The notes under the pieces are model-generated. The model saw only the letters and a program-made list of their open reading frames with translations, had not been told where the DNA came from and made no database searches. A stretch of 64,000 nucleotides of DNA. Source: Opitutaceae bacterium. Lineage in GTDB: Bacteria > Verrucomicrobiota > Verrucomicrobiia > Opitutales > Opitutaceae. Shown here one piece after another: positions 35,268 through 45,111 of this stretch. The stretch's first letter is position 1. The number at the start of each line of letters is the position of its first letter. The position numbers and the translations under genes are program-made. The stretch is from contig JAWLBB010000001.1 of assembly GCA_041395105.1 (NCBI GenBank), positions 1,577,501 through 1,641,500 of the forward strand, in the 5' to 3' direction.

Positions 35268-36815
35268 ATGGTGGACAAGGAAAACAAGCGTCATCCCTTT
35301 CTTGAGGGCTTGAGCAAGCACCGGGGGGCACCGCCCACCGTCATGGTCATCTTCGGGGCCTCCGGCGACTTGACCGCGAGGAAGCTGATTCCGGCCATTT
35401 ACAACCTGGCCTACGACGGGCTTCTACCGGCCGATTTCCGGTTGATCGGTTTTGGCCGCAAGCCGATACCTGACGAGGATTTCCGGAAGATCTCGCGGGA
35501 GGCGGTCGAGGAATTCTCGCGCCGGGAGATCGACGACGCCATCTGGGCGCGGGTGGAGGAGGGCACCTTTTACCGGTCCGGGGGTTACGATGAAACCGCC
35601 GCCTTCGATCAATTGCGCAAGGATATTGAGGGCATGGAACAGCAGATCGGCCGCGATCTCCAGAGCCTCTTTTACGTCTCGACGCCGCCGACGGTCTTCG
35701 AGCCGATCATCGAGAATCTGGGACAGGCCGGCCTGGCGGCCCGGCACCTTGGATCCCCCCAGGCGTCCAAGGTGGTCATTGAGAAGCCGTTCGGTCGGGA
35801 TCTGGAGTCGGCCCGCCACCTCAACAAGGTGATCTCAGGTGTGTTTCGGGAAGATCAGGTCTACCGGATTGACCACTATCTGGGCAAGGAGACGGTCCAG
35901 GACCTCCTGGTCCAGCGTTTTGCCAATGCGATTTTCGAACCCCTGATGAACCGTCGTTACGTGGACTGCGTGCAGATCACCGTGGCGGAGGATCTGGGGG
36001 TGGGTTCACGCGGGGGCTACTACGAGGGTAGCGGGGCCACCCGCGACATGATCCAGAATCACACCATGCAGCTGCTCAGCCTGACGGCGATGGAGCCTCC
36101 GGTCTCCCTCGATCCCGAGTCGATCCGGGACGAGAAGGTCAAGTTGCTCAAGGCTGTCCAGCCAGTGGATCTGAAGCCCGAGAGCGGCGATGTTGTCAGG
36201 GGGCAATACGGCGAGGGATTGATCGGAGGGCAACGTGTCCCGGATTACCGGCAGGAAGCGGGGGTTGATCCCGAGTCGAATACCGAGACGTATGCGGCGC
36301 TGCGGCTCTCGATCAACAATTGGCGATGGGCCGGGGTACCGTTCTACCTGCGCTCAGGAAAGCGGATGGCACGGCGGGTCAGTGAGATCGCGATCATCTT
36401 CAAGAGTCCGCCCGGAGGTCTCTTTTCCGATTCGAAGCAGTTCAATCTCGCCCAGAACACCCTGGCCTTTCAGATCCAGCCGGACGAGGGATCGACGGTC
36501 ACCCTGAATGCCAAGACCCCGGGCCTTGAAACCCGGACCCAGCCGGTCCGCATGCATTTCCGTTACAGCACGACATTCGGATCGAACACACCGGAGGCCT
36601 ACGAGCGCCTGGTTCTCGATGCGATGATCGGAGACAGCACGCTCTTCATCCGCGGTGACGAAACCGAAGCTTCCTGGAAGCTGATCACCCCGTTGCACGA
36701 TTTCTGGGACTCGGTCGGTCGACGGGGTATGGAATCCTACGCGAGCGGATCCTGGGGGCCTCTCGCCGCCGAGCGGTTGCTCTGGGAAAACCGCCACGAG
36801 TGGCGCCGGCCGTAA
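35268..36815 (+). CDS. zwf: Glucose-6-phosphate 1-dehydrogenase
   Basis: From ATG 35268 the product is 515 residues. The NADP-binding loop is GASGDLT (30-36) and the substrate/catalytic motif is R200-IDHYLGKE-208 with H203. TTG 35235 could give 11 more residues, without conservation. The enzyme opens the oxidative pentose-phosphate pathway and makes NADPH. It is followed at 20 bases by opcA, as in cyanobacteria and actinobacteria. 6-phosphogluconolactonase and Gnd are not in this window. Confidence 0.97.
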   Translation: MVDKENKRHPFLEGLSKHRGAPPTVMVIFGASGDLTARKLIPAIYNLAYDGLLPADFRLIGFGRKPIPDEDFRKISREAVEEFSRREIDDAIWARVEEGTFYRSGGYDETAAFDQLRKDIEGMEQQIGRDLQSLFYVSTPPTVFEPIIENLGQAGLAARHLGSPQASKVVIEKPFGRDLESARHLNKVISGVFREDQVYRIDHYLGKETVQDLLVQRFANAIFEPLMNRRYVDCVQITVAEDLGVGSRGGYYEGSGATRDMIQNHTMQLLSLTAMEPPVSLDPESIRDEKVKLLKAVQPVDLKPESGDVVRGQYGEGLIGGQRVPDYRQEAGVDPESNTETYAALRLSINNWRWAGVPFYLRSGKRMARRVSEIAIIFKSPPGGLFSDSKQFNLAQNTLAFQIQPDEGSTVTLNAKTPGLETRTQPVRMHFRYSTTFGSNTPEAYERLVLDAMIGDSTLFIRGDETEASWKLITPLHDFWDSVGRRGMESYASGSWGPLAAERLLWENRHEWRRP

Positions 36816-36835
36816 GGGAGGCAAGCATCCGGATC

Positions 36836-37828
36836 ATGCCAGCGATTTTTAACGCCCTTCCCGGCTTCGAGGTTCCGATGAGTTCGGTCCTCGGAACCCT
36901 GGCCTCCCTCTGGGAAATGGGGAAACCCGGCGCAAAGTCGGCTCCCTCCGAGTTCCGGGCATCCCAGATGAACCTGGTCCTCCATCTGGGGCACGATCAT
37001 ACCCCGGAATCGGCCCGCCGGATGTTTGATGCCGTCCTGCGTTTCGCCCAGCGTTACCCCTGCCGGATTGTCGCACTCTGCCCACGCATGTCGGAAACGG
37101 GAAGCGATGAGCTCGGGGCGAAGGTGTTTGGCGAGTGCTACATTGGAAAATCCCGGGCCGAGATGAGCTGCTGCGAAGCGGTCATTGTCGGGTATCCCAA
37201 CTCGCAGCGCGGTTTTCTGGAGAATCAGGTGACGACGCTGATCGAGAGCGACCTGCCGCTTTATTATTGGCCGTCGCGGGTTCGGAGCGGGCCCAAGATC
37301 GCCGACTACGGTTTTTTCCTGAATCAGGCGAAACGGATCGTCATTGATTCGGCGATCGAGAATGAGACGGTTCTCGCCTTCAACTGGCCCAAGCCGGAGA
37401 ACCTCCGCGATCTTGCGGATGCGCGTCTGCTCCAGGTCCGCCAGTCCGTGGGGCAGTTTCTGAGCAGTTATCCCCCGTCGGAACTGATCCGCGATCTGGC
37501 CAGAGTGGAGATCGCGGCGGAGCCCGGCTTGAAGGCTGAAGCCGGCTTTCTTCGGAAGTGGGTCGAGGGGAACCTCCGTGCCTGTGCGGAAGATTCTGGA
37601 GGCGCGGTCAGCGAACCGGTGGTTGAGGTCCGGCCATCGTTGGAAGAAGGGGGATCGATGGCGATGGCTTGGGTCTACACCGATGGTCGGTCGTTCACTT
37701 GGTCGGTGGATTTCGAGTCCGGACGGGCTTCAATCGAGTCGAACCTGGGGGGGACGCGGGTGAGCCGGAGCTCGATCGTGCGGCTGCTGACGACCGAGCG
37801 GGCCCTGGGTGAGGCGCTCTTCTTCTGA
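36836..37828 (+). CDS. opcA: Glucose-6-phosphate dehydrogenase assembly protein OpcA-like
   Basis: The 330-residue protein is assigned mainly from its place behind zwf plus the OpcA-like blocks MNLVLHLGHD, RFAQRYPCRIVALCPR, VIVGYPNSQRGFLENQVTTLIESDLPLYYWP and the C-terminal EALFF. OpcA supports oligomer assembly or redox control of G6PDH. ATG 36836 was chosen; a GGGAGG at 36817-36822 lies 13 bases upstream, slightly far. The frame extends back to a GTG at 36800 inside zwf. Cysteines (RIVALCPR, MSCCEAVI) could give redox sensitivity, but that is speculation. Confidence 0.82.
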   Translation: MPAIFNALPGFEVPMSSVLGTLASLWEMGKPGAKSAPSEFRASQMNLVLHLGHDHTPESARRMFDAVLRFAQRYPCRIVALCPRMSETGSDELGAKVFGECYIGKSRAEMSCCEAVIVGYPNSQRGFLENQVTTLIESDLPLYYWPSRVRSGPKIADYGFFLNQAKRIVIDSAIENETVLAFNWPKPENLRDLADARLLQVRQSVGQFLSSYPPSELIRDLARVEIAAEPGLKAEAGFLRKWVEGNLRACAEDSGGAVSEPVVEVRPSLEEGGSMAMAWVYTDGRSFTWSVDFESGRASIESNLGGTRVSRSSIVRLLTTERALGEALFF

Positions 37829-37996
37829 GCAGGGACGTTCTCGGAGCGGCGGCTGCGCCGCGCTGCCATCGGAAAATCCGGCCGGCAAATTCTGTTCATC
37901 CGGCATGATCGACTTGACCGGATCGGGGGAAACGGACATACCGGTTAACGCCCGCTGTTTGTTGCGGGCATGCTTTCACCTCCATTAGACCCGAAA

Positions 37997-38224
37997 ATGA
38001 CAACCCGCAAAATCGAGATCCTTGAAAACCACACCGGGGAGCTGGGCGAAGCCATCCAGCACGAAGATCACCTGGTGGAGTCCGAATGCTACCACTACGA
38101 CAGTGGCTCCATTCTGGAAGTCGCCGTGCACGATGAGGAGCACGAGCACTGGCATATTTTCACGGATCTGGATTCGGGTCACCGATTCAAGATCGAGCCC
38201 TCGAAATACCGGCGGCTTCCCTGA
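37997..38224 (+). CDS. Small acidic protein of unknown function
   Basis: From ATG 37997 the 75-residue product is rich in Glu, Asp and His (LENHTGELGEAIQHEDHLVES and HDEEHEHWHIFTDL). No signal or membrane segment is seen. The last residues (FKIEPSKYRRLP) are basic. Histidine-rich acidic character might allow metal binding. The frame also opens 9 codons earlier at 37970. It ends 13 bases before the convergent tyrS. Confidence 0.55.
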   Translation: MTTRKIEILENHTGELGEAIQHEDHLVESECYHYDSGSILEVAVHDEEHEHWHIFTDLDSGHRFKIEPSKYRRLP

Positions 38225-38237
38225 AGAGGGCGCCGGC

Positions 38238-39530
38238 TTACTGCCCGACGACCAGGGCGGCGTAGTTGCGCTTGCCCTTGCGAAGAAGCAGGAAGCGATC
38301 GAAGAGGAGCGATTCGGGCGTGACGACCGCGAGCGGGTCGTCCCAGCGTTGATTGTTCACATAGGCACCGCCGCCCTGGATGTCCTTGCGGGCCTGACCC
38401 TTGGAATGCGATAGCCCTGTCTTCACGAGCAGATCGACGAGGGGGAGCCCGGATCCGAACTCGCCCGACGGGAGATGGTGGTTGGGCACCTCGGTCGCCA
38501 GATCGGCGAGGGCGGTTTCGGAGATTCCATCGATGGACCCGCCGAAGAGGACCTGGGTGGCGCGGATCGCATCCTTGGTGGCGTCCTCTCCGTGGACGAG
38601 GGTCGTCAGCTCGCGCGCCAGGGCCTGATGGGCCTCGCGGGCGTGGGGGCGTTCCTCGTGGGCGGCGGCCAGCGCTTCGATTTCCTGGTGCGAAAGAAAA
38701 GTGAAGAGCTTCAGCCGGGGAATGACGTCGCGATCGTCCGTCTGGATGAAGTACTGGTAGAATCGGTAAGGACTGGTCTTGGTCGGATCGAGCCAGACGG
38801 CGCCAGCCACGCTCTTGCCGAACTTGCTTCCGTCGGCATTGGTGATCAGGGGAAGGGAGAGGCCGTAGGTCTGGACCGATGATTTCTTCCGGCAGAGATC
38901 GATGCCCGCCGTGATATTGCCCCATTGGTCGGAACCGCCGATCTGCAGGGTGCAGCCCTCGGCCTGATTGAGGTGCCAGAAATCATGCGCCTGCAGAAGC
39001 ATGTAGCTGAATTCGGTGAAGCTGATCCCGGATTCGCGGTCTTCCATCCGCGCCCGAACGCTTTCCTTGGCGATCATCATGTTGACCGTGAAGTGCTTGC
39101 CGGTTTCGCGCAGAAAATCCAGAAAGCCGATCGGGGCGAACCAGCTTGCGTTGTCACAGAGCAGGGCGGCGTTGGTCAGTGACGGTGAGAAATCGAGCAG
39201 ACGGTGCAGCTGGGTCTTGACGCCGGCAATATTGGTTTCGAGCCGTTCCCGGGTGAGAAGCTGTCTCTCGGTGGTGCGGCCGCTGGGATCTCCGATCATA
39301 CCGGTGGCTCCCCCTGCGAGGGCGATCGGGCGGTGTCCCGCCAGCTGGAAACGCCGGAGAGTCAGAAGCGGGACGAGACTTCCGACGTGGAGGCTGTCGG
39401 CCGTCGGGTCGAAGCCTGCGTAGAGCGTGACCATCCCCGCTTGCAGATGCCCTTCCAACTCATCGGGGTGAGTGCAGTCGACAAGCAGGCCGCGCCAGCG
39501 AAGATCGTCCATCAGATTCATGGGGGGCAT
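38238..39530 (-). CDS. tyrS: Tyrosyl-tRNA synthetase
   Basis: The 430-residue class I synthetase shows the HIGH-type motif H48-VGS in PTADSLHVGSLVPL, the tyrosine-binding loop (GATGMIGDPSGR), the KMSKS-type loop KFGKS in ADGSKFGKSVAG, and a C-terminal S4 RNA-binding domain (LSHSKGQARKDIQGGGAYVNN). It charges tRNA-Tyr. ATG 39530 follows AGGATAA; Met4 and Met7 are alternatives. It is convergent with the small acidic gene and divergent from the peroxiredoxin gene. Confidence 0.97.
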   Translation of the reverse strand: MPPMNLMDDLRWRGLLVDCTHPDELEGHLQAGMVTLYAGFDPTADSLHVGSLVPLLTLRRFQLAGHRPIALAGGATGMIGDPSGRTTERQLLTRERLETNIAGVKTQLHRLLDFSPSLTNAALLCDNASWFAPIGFLDFLRETGKHFTVNMMIAKESVRARMEDRESGISFTEFSYMLLQAHDFWHLNQAEGCTLQIGGSDQWGNITAGIDLCRKKSSVQTYGLSLPLITNADGSKFGKSVAGAVWLDPTKTSPYRFYQYFIQTDDRDVIPRLKLFTFLSHQEIEALAAAHEERPHAREAHQALARELTTLVHGEDATKDAIRATQVLFGGSIDGISETALADLATEVPNHHLPSGEFGSGLPLVDLLVKTGLSHSKGQARKDIQGGGAYVNNQRWDDPLAVVTPESLLFDRFLLLRKGKRNYAALVVGQ

Positions 39531-39789
39531 TTATCCTACCGGGTCAGGGCAGCGACAAGGCCAAAAAGGAGGCGACGCGCTCCGGCGATAGCCTGACTGC
39601 CGATTGCCTGAGTAGGGCAGGACGGGGTGGCATCCGATGATCCCGATCGGTCCCGGCGGCATGTTGCCGCGCATTTGAGCCAGTCTCCGAAATTGGTTTG
39701 TCTCACCGTGGTTTTGATTGCACGGTGGAAGCTCTTATCTGACAGACCAAGGGTCTGTCGTCATTTCAACATCAACCCATCATCTGACC

Positions 39790-40263
39790 ATGGCATTGGC
39801 AAAAGGCGTTAAGGCCCCCGATTTCGCATTGAAAAGCAAGCAGCCCGAGGGGCTCGTCGAGTACAAACTGAGCGATAATTTCGGCAAAAGGCCGACGGTT
39901 CTGCTCTTTTTCCCCCTCGCGTTCACCAGCGTCTGCGAATCCGAGCTGTGCTCAATCCGCGATTCCATGAAGGACTATGAGGACCTGAACGCCGCCGTCT
40001 ACGGGATCAGTGTCGACAGTCCGTTTTCGCTCGAGGTGTTTGCCCGGCAGAACAAGCTGAATTTCCCCCTCTTGAGCGACTTCAACAAGCAGGTAAGCCA
40101 GGCCTATGACGTGCTTTATGCCGATCTCCTCGGCTTCAAGGGCGTTTCCAAGAGGTCGGCCTTCGTGGTGGGCAGCGACGGCAACATTCTCTTCAGCTCT
40201 TCGAGCGACGACGCGAAGGTCCTGCCCGACTTCAACGCGGTCAAAGCCGCTCTTGCCGGCTAG
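39790..40263 (+). CDS. Peroxiredoxin (AhpC/TSA family)
   Basis: The 157-residue protein from ATG 39790 has the peroxidatic motif T46-x-x-C49 in AFTSVCESELC, with a second cysteine C54 five residues on, and the strand pattern of AhpE/BCP-like enzymes (YGISVDSPFSLEVFA, FPLLSDFNKQVSQAYDV). C54 may be the resolving residue or the enzyme may use an external thiol. It reduces hydrogen peroxide and organic peroxides in the cytoplasm. An upstream frame start at 39718 was rejected. Aconitase follows at 48 bases; such iron-sulphur enzymes are oxidant-sensitive, but co-regulation is not shown. Confidence 0.92.
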   Translation: MALAKGVKAPDFALKSKQPEGLVEYKLSDNFGKRPTVLLFFPLAFTSVCESELCSIRDSMKDYEDLNAAVYGISVDSPFSLEVFARQNKLNFPLLSDFNKQVSQAYDVLYADLLGFKGVSKRSAFVVGSDGNILFSSSSDDAKVLPDFNAVKAALAG

Positions 40264-40311
40264 CCTTCCACTTCCACGCCACCTTCTCTTCCGTCCTTCA
40301 GCCGCCTTTCA

Positions 40312-43026
40312 ATGAGTCTTCCCGTCAATCCCTTCAATTCACTGAAATCGCTCGGTCCCGGTCCTTCGGGCGACCGCCTCTATTACTCGCTTCCGGCTCT
40401 GGAAGAAGCGGGCCTGGGAGCGATTTCGAGACTTCCGGTCAGCATCCGGATCGTTCTCGAGTCGGTTCTGCGCAATTGCGACGGCAAGCGGGTCATGGAG
40501 TCGAATATCAGGGAACTGGCGGGATGGAAGGCCTCCGCACCGGCTCCGATCGAGATTCCTTTCGTGGTCGCCCGGATCGTGCTTCAGGATTTCACCGGGG
40601 TGCCCCTGCTCGTCGACCTGGCGGCCATGCGGTCGGCCGTCGCCCGGCTGAAGCGTGATCCGGCCCTGATCGAGCCCCTCGTTCCGGTCGATTTGGTCAT
40701 CGATCACTCGGTCCAGGTCGACCGCTCCGGGACGGCGGGCGCTTTTCTTGAGAACCTGAAGATCGAGTTTGAGCGCAACCGCGAGCGCTATGAGTTCCTC
40801 AAGTGGGGACAACAGGCCTTTGAGACCTTCAAGGTGGTGCCGCCCTCGGTCGGAATCGTCCACCAGGTCAATCTCGAGTACCTGGCCCAGGTCGTCTTCA
40901 GCCGGGAAGTGGGAGGCAGCCGTATCTATTTTCCGGATACACTGGTCGGGACCGATTCCCATACCACCATGATCAACGGTCTCGGGGTGGTCGGCTGGGG
41001 CGTCGGCGGGATAGAGGCGGAGGCCGGCATGCTGGGTCAGCCGGTTTACTTCCTGACGCCGGAGGTCATCGGAGTGCGCCTGACCGGGCGTCTCGGCGAG
41101 GGGGTCACCGCGACCGACCTCACCCTGCGCATCACCGAGCTTCTGCGAAGGGAGAAGGTGGTCGGCAAGTTCGTCGAGTTCCACGGTCCCGGTGCGACCG
41201 AACTGACCCTGGCGGATCGCGCAACCATCGCCAACATGGCGCCGGAATACGGCGCCACCATGGGCTTTTTCCCGGTGGACGAACGGACCCTCGATTACCT
41301 GACGGCGACGGGCCGCGCCCCCGACCAGGTGAACCTGGTTCGCGACTATTACCGGGCCCAGGGGATGTTCGGGATTCCTGATGGCCCGGAAATCGACTAC
41401 ACCAAGGTGGTCCATCTCGACCTCGCTTCGATCGTGCCCGCGGTGGCGGGCCCGAAACGGCCGCAGGATCGGATCGATGTTCCGGAGCTCGGACGGCAGT
41501 TCGTCGATCTCTATTCGAAGAAGGTGGAGGAGGGCGGTTTCGGCCGCGATGGCTCCAGCCGGACCCGGAGCGTGCCGGTGGAGGGACAGGGGGGCGAGAT
41601 CACCAACGGTTCAGTGCTGATCGCGGCCATCACCAGCTGCACCAACACCAGCAACCCGAGCGTCATGCTCGCTGCCGGCCTTGTGGCCAAGAAGGCGGTC
41701 GAGCGCGGCCTCAAGGTGCCGGCCTGCGTCAAGACGAGCCTCGCTCCGGGGTCCCGGGTGGTCACCGATTACCTGAAGGAGACCGGTTTGCAGGCCTACC
41801 TCGACCAGATCGGATTCAACCTGGTCGGTTACGGATGCACGACGTGCATCGGCAACAGCGGACCGCTCGCCCCGGAGATCGAGGCGGCCATCGAGAAGGG
41901 CGGACTGGTCGCGGCCAGCGTCCTTTCCGGCAATCGCAACTTCGAGGCCCGGGTGCATTCCTCAATCAAGGCGAATTTCCTGATGTCTCCTCCCCTCGTG
42001 GTCGCCTTCGCCCTGGCCGGTCGGGTCGACCTGGACCTGACGACGGATCCCATCGGCAAGGGGTCTGATGGACGGGACGTCTACCTTCGCGATATCTGGC
42101 CCTCGAACCAGGAAATCCTCGATTGCATCAATCGCGGCTTGAAGCCGGAGATGTTCCGGCGCCAGTACGAGGATCTGACCGGGGCCAACCCGGAATGGAA
42201 CGCGATTGAGGCGGTCACCGGAGAGCTGTATCGGTGGAATGAGGACAGCACCTATATACAGGAGCCGCCCTTCTTCGAGGATTTTTCCCTCGAGGTCGGT
42301 TCGATTTCCCCCATCGGGGAGATGCGGCCGCTCGCCATCCTCGGCGACTCGGTCACGACCGATCATATATCGCCCGCAGGTTCCTTCTCCAAGGACACGC
42401 CGGCCGGTCGTTATCTGATCGGGAAGGGAGTCAGTCCGGCCGATTTCAATTCCTATGGATCCCGCCGGGGCAATGACCGGGTGATGAAGCGCGGCACCTT
42501 CGCCAATGTCCGGATCAAGAACCTGATGGCGGGCGGCAAGGAAGGCGGGTTCACCCGCCTGATGCCGGACGGAGAGGTCCTCCCGGTCTTCGATGCCTGC
42601 GAGGCCTACGCGAAGCGTAATGTTCCGCTCATCGTGGTGACCGGGGTCGACTATGGCATGGGGAGTTCCCGCGACTGGGCCGCCAAGGGCACCCGGCTTC
42701 TCGGGGTCCGCGCAGTCGTGGCACGCAGCTATGAGCGCATCCACCGGAGCAACCTGGTGGGCCTGGGCATCCTGCCGCTCGAATTCAAGGAAGGCACGAG
42801 TGCGGCTTCCCTGGGGCTCGACGGTTCGGAGGTGTATTCGGTTCCGACTCTGGACGACGGGATCAAGCCAGGTCAGGATATCGACCTGGTCATCCGGCGG
42901 GCCGATGGGTCAAGTGAATCGGTGCCGGTCACGGTTCGGATCGATACGCCCATCGAGGTTGATTACTATCGGCATGGAGGTATCCTGCCCTACGTGTTGC
43001 GGGAGATTCTGAAGCAACAGGGATGA
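40312..43026 (+). CDS. acnA: Aconitate hydratase (AcnA type)
   Basis: The 904-residue protein is a full-length AcnA. The [4Fe-4S] ligands are C443 in ITSCTNTSNPS and C509/C512 in GYGCTTCIGNSGP. Other signatures are GTDSHTTMINGLGVVGWGVGG and, in the C-terminal swivel domain, GDSVTTDHISPAG and GMGSSRDWAAKGTRLLG. It isomerises citrate to isocitrate in the TCA cycle. It may also act as an iron-responsive RNA-binding protein, as in other bacteria. Confidence 0.97.
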   Translation: MSLPVNPFNSLKSLGPGPSGDRLYYSLPALEEAGLGAISRLPVSIRIVLESVLRNCDGKRVMESNIRELAGWKASAPAPIEIPFVVARIVLQDFTGVPLLVDLAAMRSAVARLKRDPALIEPLVPVDLVIDHSVQVDRSGTAGAFLENLKIEFERNRERYEFLKWGQQAFETFKVVPPSVGIVHQVNLEYLAQVVFSREVGGSRIYFPDTLVGTDSHTTMINGLGVVGWGVGGIEAEAGMLGQPVYFLTPEVIGVRLTGRLGEGVTATDLTLRITELLRREKVVGKFVEFHGPGATELTLADRATIANMAPEYGATMGFFPVDERTLDYLTATGRAPDQVNLVRDYYRAQGMFGIPDGPEIDYTKVVHLDLASIVPAVAGPKRPQDRIDVPELGRQFVDLYSKKVEEGGFGRDGSSRTRSVPVEGQGGEITNGSVLIAAITSCTNTSNPSVMLAAGLVAKKAVERGLKVPACVKTSLAPGSRVVTDYLKETGLQAYLDQIGFNLVGYGCTTCIGNSGPLAPEIEAAIEKGGLVAASVLSGNRNFEARVHSSIKANFLMSPPLVVAFALAGRVDLDLTTDPIGKGSDGRDVYLRDIWPSNQEILDCINRGLKPEMFRRQYEDLTGANPEWNAIEAVTGELYRWNEDSTYIQEPPFFEDFSLEVGSISPIGEMRPLAILGDSVTTDHISPAGSFSKDTPAGRYLIGKGVSPADFNSYGSRRGNDRVMKRGTFANVRIKNLMAGGKEGGFTRLMPDGEVLPVFDACEAYAKRNVPLIVVTGVDYGMGSSRDWAAKGTRLLGVRAVVARSYERIHRSNLVGLGILPLEFKEGTSAASLGLDGSEVYSVPTLDDGIKPGQDIDLVIRRADGSSESVPVTVRIDTPIEVDYYRHGGILPYVLREILKQQG

Positions 43027-43085
43027 GGGAATTGTATCCTTATTCGAGAGAAATGGGCAGAAACGGATAGGGGCGACTGACGACA

Positions 43086-43595
43086 ATGGCCGAGACGACC
43101 AATCCCAGTTTTCTGGTGGATGCCTATTCGGATCCTGTCCTGATCCGGGTCCGGGGGCGGGCGTCGTTTGCCAACAGCGGCAGTCTGCGCGAGTTTCTCA
43201 GTGAAATGATGAGCCAGGGAAAGCGGCGTTTCGTCATCGACTTCAGCGCCTGCACGGGGATGGACAGCACTTTTCTGGGCGTTCTGGCCGGGTTGGCCCT
43301 GGATCTGCGGAAATCGAAACCCCGGGGCGTGGCGGTCTTCTGCCGGCTGGGAACCCGCAATCTGGAGCTGATCCGCAACCTCGGTCTGCACCGGTTGGCG
43401 ACGGTCGATCTCGGCGGCGATCTCACGCCGACGGGAAACGCGGTTGAGCCGCTGGCCGCGACCCGAATGGATGAGCTCGAGAACGCCCGGATGTGTCTGG
43501 AGGCCCATGAGAATCTAGTGGAGGCGGATCAGGCCAACCAGGAGAAGTTCCAGGATGTGCTCGTGTTCCTGAAGAACCGGGTCGATCAGGGTTGA
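43086..43595 (+). CDS. STAS-domain anti-sigma-factor antagonist-like protein
   Basis: The 169-residue protein has a STAS domain (about 10-110) with the phospho-site region GMDSTFLGVLAGLAL, where Ser64 fits the RsbV/SpoIIAA phosphoserine. The C-terminal 60 residues (ENARMCLEAHENLVEADQANQEKF) look helical. The next gene, a SpoIIE-type phosphatase, starts 3 bases after its stop, so the two form a partner-switching pair. No anti-sigma kinase (RsbW) is next to them. Confidence 0.9.
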   Translation: MAETTNPSFLVDAYSDPVLIRVRGRASFANSGSLREFLSEMMSQGKRRFVIDFSACTGMDSTFLGVLAGLALDLRKSKPRGVAVFCRLGTRNLELIRNLGLHRLATVDLGGDLTPTGNAVEPLAATRMDELENARMCLEAHENLVEADQANQEKFQDVLVFLKNRVDQG

Positions 43596-43598
43596 TCC

Positions 43599-45050
43599 AT
43601 GGTTGTTTTTTTCGCCGGTTTACTGGCAGGTGGAGCGATTTTCTTCGGACTCTACCTGAACGCGCGCCGCGAACGCGAACGCATCGAGGCGGAGAAGCAG
43701 CGTGTCTTTCAGGAGAAGGAGATCGTGGTCGAGTTCATGCACGACATGGTCGAGGCCCTCGGGGAGGGGCTGTCCCGACAGGAGCTCTTTCAGCGCATCG
43801 TGCATGCCGCCATCCTCTCGACGGGAGCCCTCAGTGCCTGTGTCTTCGAGCGGATCGACGGGGACCGGCTGCAGGGGGTTGCGGTGGAGGGCCTTTTTCC
43901 GCCTCACCGTCCGCTGCCGGAGAGTTCGAGGGTCAAGCTGATCACCCGGGCCCGCTTTATTGAGCAGATCCTCCGATCGGAGACCTTCGCCATCGGTGAG
44001 GGCTTTGTCGGCGGAGTGGCCCGGACCCGAAAGGCGGAGCTGATCGAGAATGGATCGGAAGATCCGCGCATCATCCAGCATGACGATCCGGCATTATCCG
44101 TCCGGTCGATGATCGCCGCTCCTATTCTCTTCGGAGATCGTCTGATCGGCGTTCTCGCCGTGGCCAATCCGGCGACCGGTCGTTCGTTCACCGCCACGGA
44201 TTTCTCGCTGGTCGAATCGCTGGCTGAGCAGGCCGGGCTGGCCGTCCACAACAACGAATTCCTTTCCCTGCAGATCGAGAAGCGGCAGCTCGATCTCGAT
44301 CTGTCGGTGGCCCGGGATATCCAGCAACTGCTGGTTCCGAGCGAGATCCCGCAGATCGCCGGACTCGATGTGGACGTGCGTTATATTCCGGCCCAGCAGG
44401 TCGGAGGGGATCTCGTCGATGTTTTTCCCCTTGAAGGAGGCCGACTCGGTGTGGCCGTGGCGGATGTTTCCGGGAAGGGTGTACCCGCCTCCATTCTCAT
44501 GGCCATCTGCCGAACCCACCTCAGGAACTTTGCCGGCCTGCACCGCTCCCCCTCCCACGTTCTGCGGGAAACCAACCGGGCCATGACCGGCGAGATGCGG
44601 CAGGGGATGTACATTACCATCGTGCTCGCGATCATCGATCCGCTGGAGAATCGGATCGTGCTGTCGAGAGCCGGACATGAGTTGCCCCTCATCGGGCGCC
44701 CGGACGAGACCAATCGCTTCGGGCTGGAGTTCCTCTCGTCCGAGGGGATGCCGGTCGGAATGGTCGACGCCGAACTCTTCGACGAAGTGGTGGAGGACCT
44801 GGCAGTGGGTTTCCATCCCGGCGATCTGCTCACCCTCTATACAGATGGGATCACCGAGGCGCCCAATGCCGACGGGAGGGAGTTCACGGGTGCGCGTCTG
44901 CTCGATGCGGTCAAGACGCTGCGCAGCCGCAGTTCTTCCGAGATCATCTCCGGCATCCTGGAGATGGTCGGGCGCTTTTCCGGGCGGTCCCGCTTTCCCG
45001 ATGACATTTCCCTGGTCGTGGTCAAACGCCTGGGGCCGGGGGCCACCTGA
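43599..45050 (+). CDS. Membrane-anchored GAF-SpoIIE protein phosphatase (RsbU-like)
   Basis: The 483-residue protein starts with one transmembrane segment (VVFFAGLLAGGAIFFGLYL) and a short coiled coil. A GAF sensor domain follows at about 50-215, then a PP2C/SpoIIE phosphatase at about 240-480. The metal-site motifs are GGDLVDVF and ADVSGKGVPASILMA, plus LYTDGITEAPNADG. Such proteins dephosphorylate a STAS antagonist and thereby switch a sigma factor. The STAS gene upstream is the obvious target. The GAF ligand is unknown. Confidence 0.93.
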   Translation: MVVFFAGLLAGGAIFFGLYLNARRERERIEAEKQRVFQEKEIVVEFMHDMVEALGEGLSRQELFQRIVHAAILSTGALSACVFERIDGDRLQGVAVEGLFPPHRPLPESSRVKLITRARFIEQILRSETFAIGEGFVGGVARTRKAELIENGSEDPRIIQHDDPALSVRSMIAAPILFGDRLIGVLAVANPATGRSFTATDFSLVESLAEQAGLAVHNNEFLSLQIEKRQLDLDLSVARDIQQLLVPSEIPQIAGLDVDVRYIPAQQVGGDLVDVFPLEGGRLGVAVADVSGKGVPASILMAICRTHLRNFAGLHRSPSHVLRETNRAMTGEMRQGMYITIVLAIIDPLENRIVLSRAGHELPLIGRPDETNRFGLEFLSSEGMPVGMVDAELFDEVVEDLAVGFHPGDLLTLYTDGITEAPNADGREFTGARLLDAVKTLRSRSSSEIISGILEMVGRFSGRSRFPDDISLVVVKRLGPGAT

Positions 45051-45111
45051 TAGCCGGATGGGCGTTGCCTTTTCGTTTGCGTTTGGGCCGCCTCGAAACA
45101 CGTTCTCCGTC

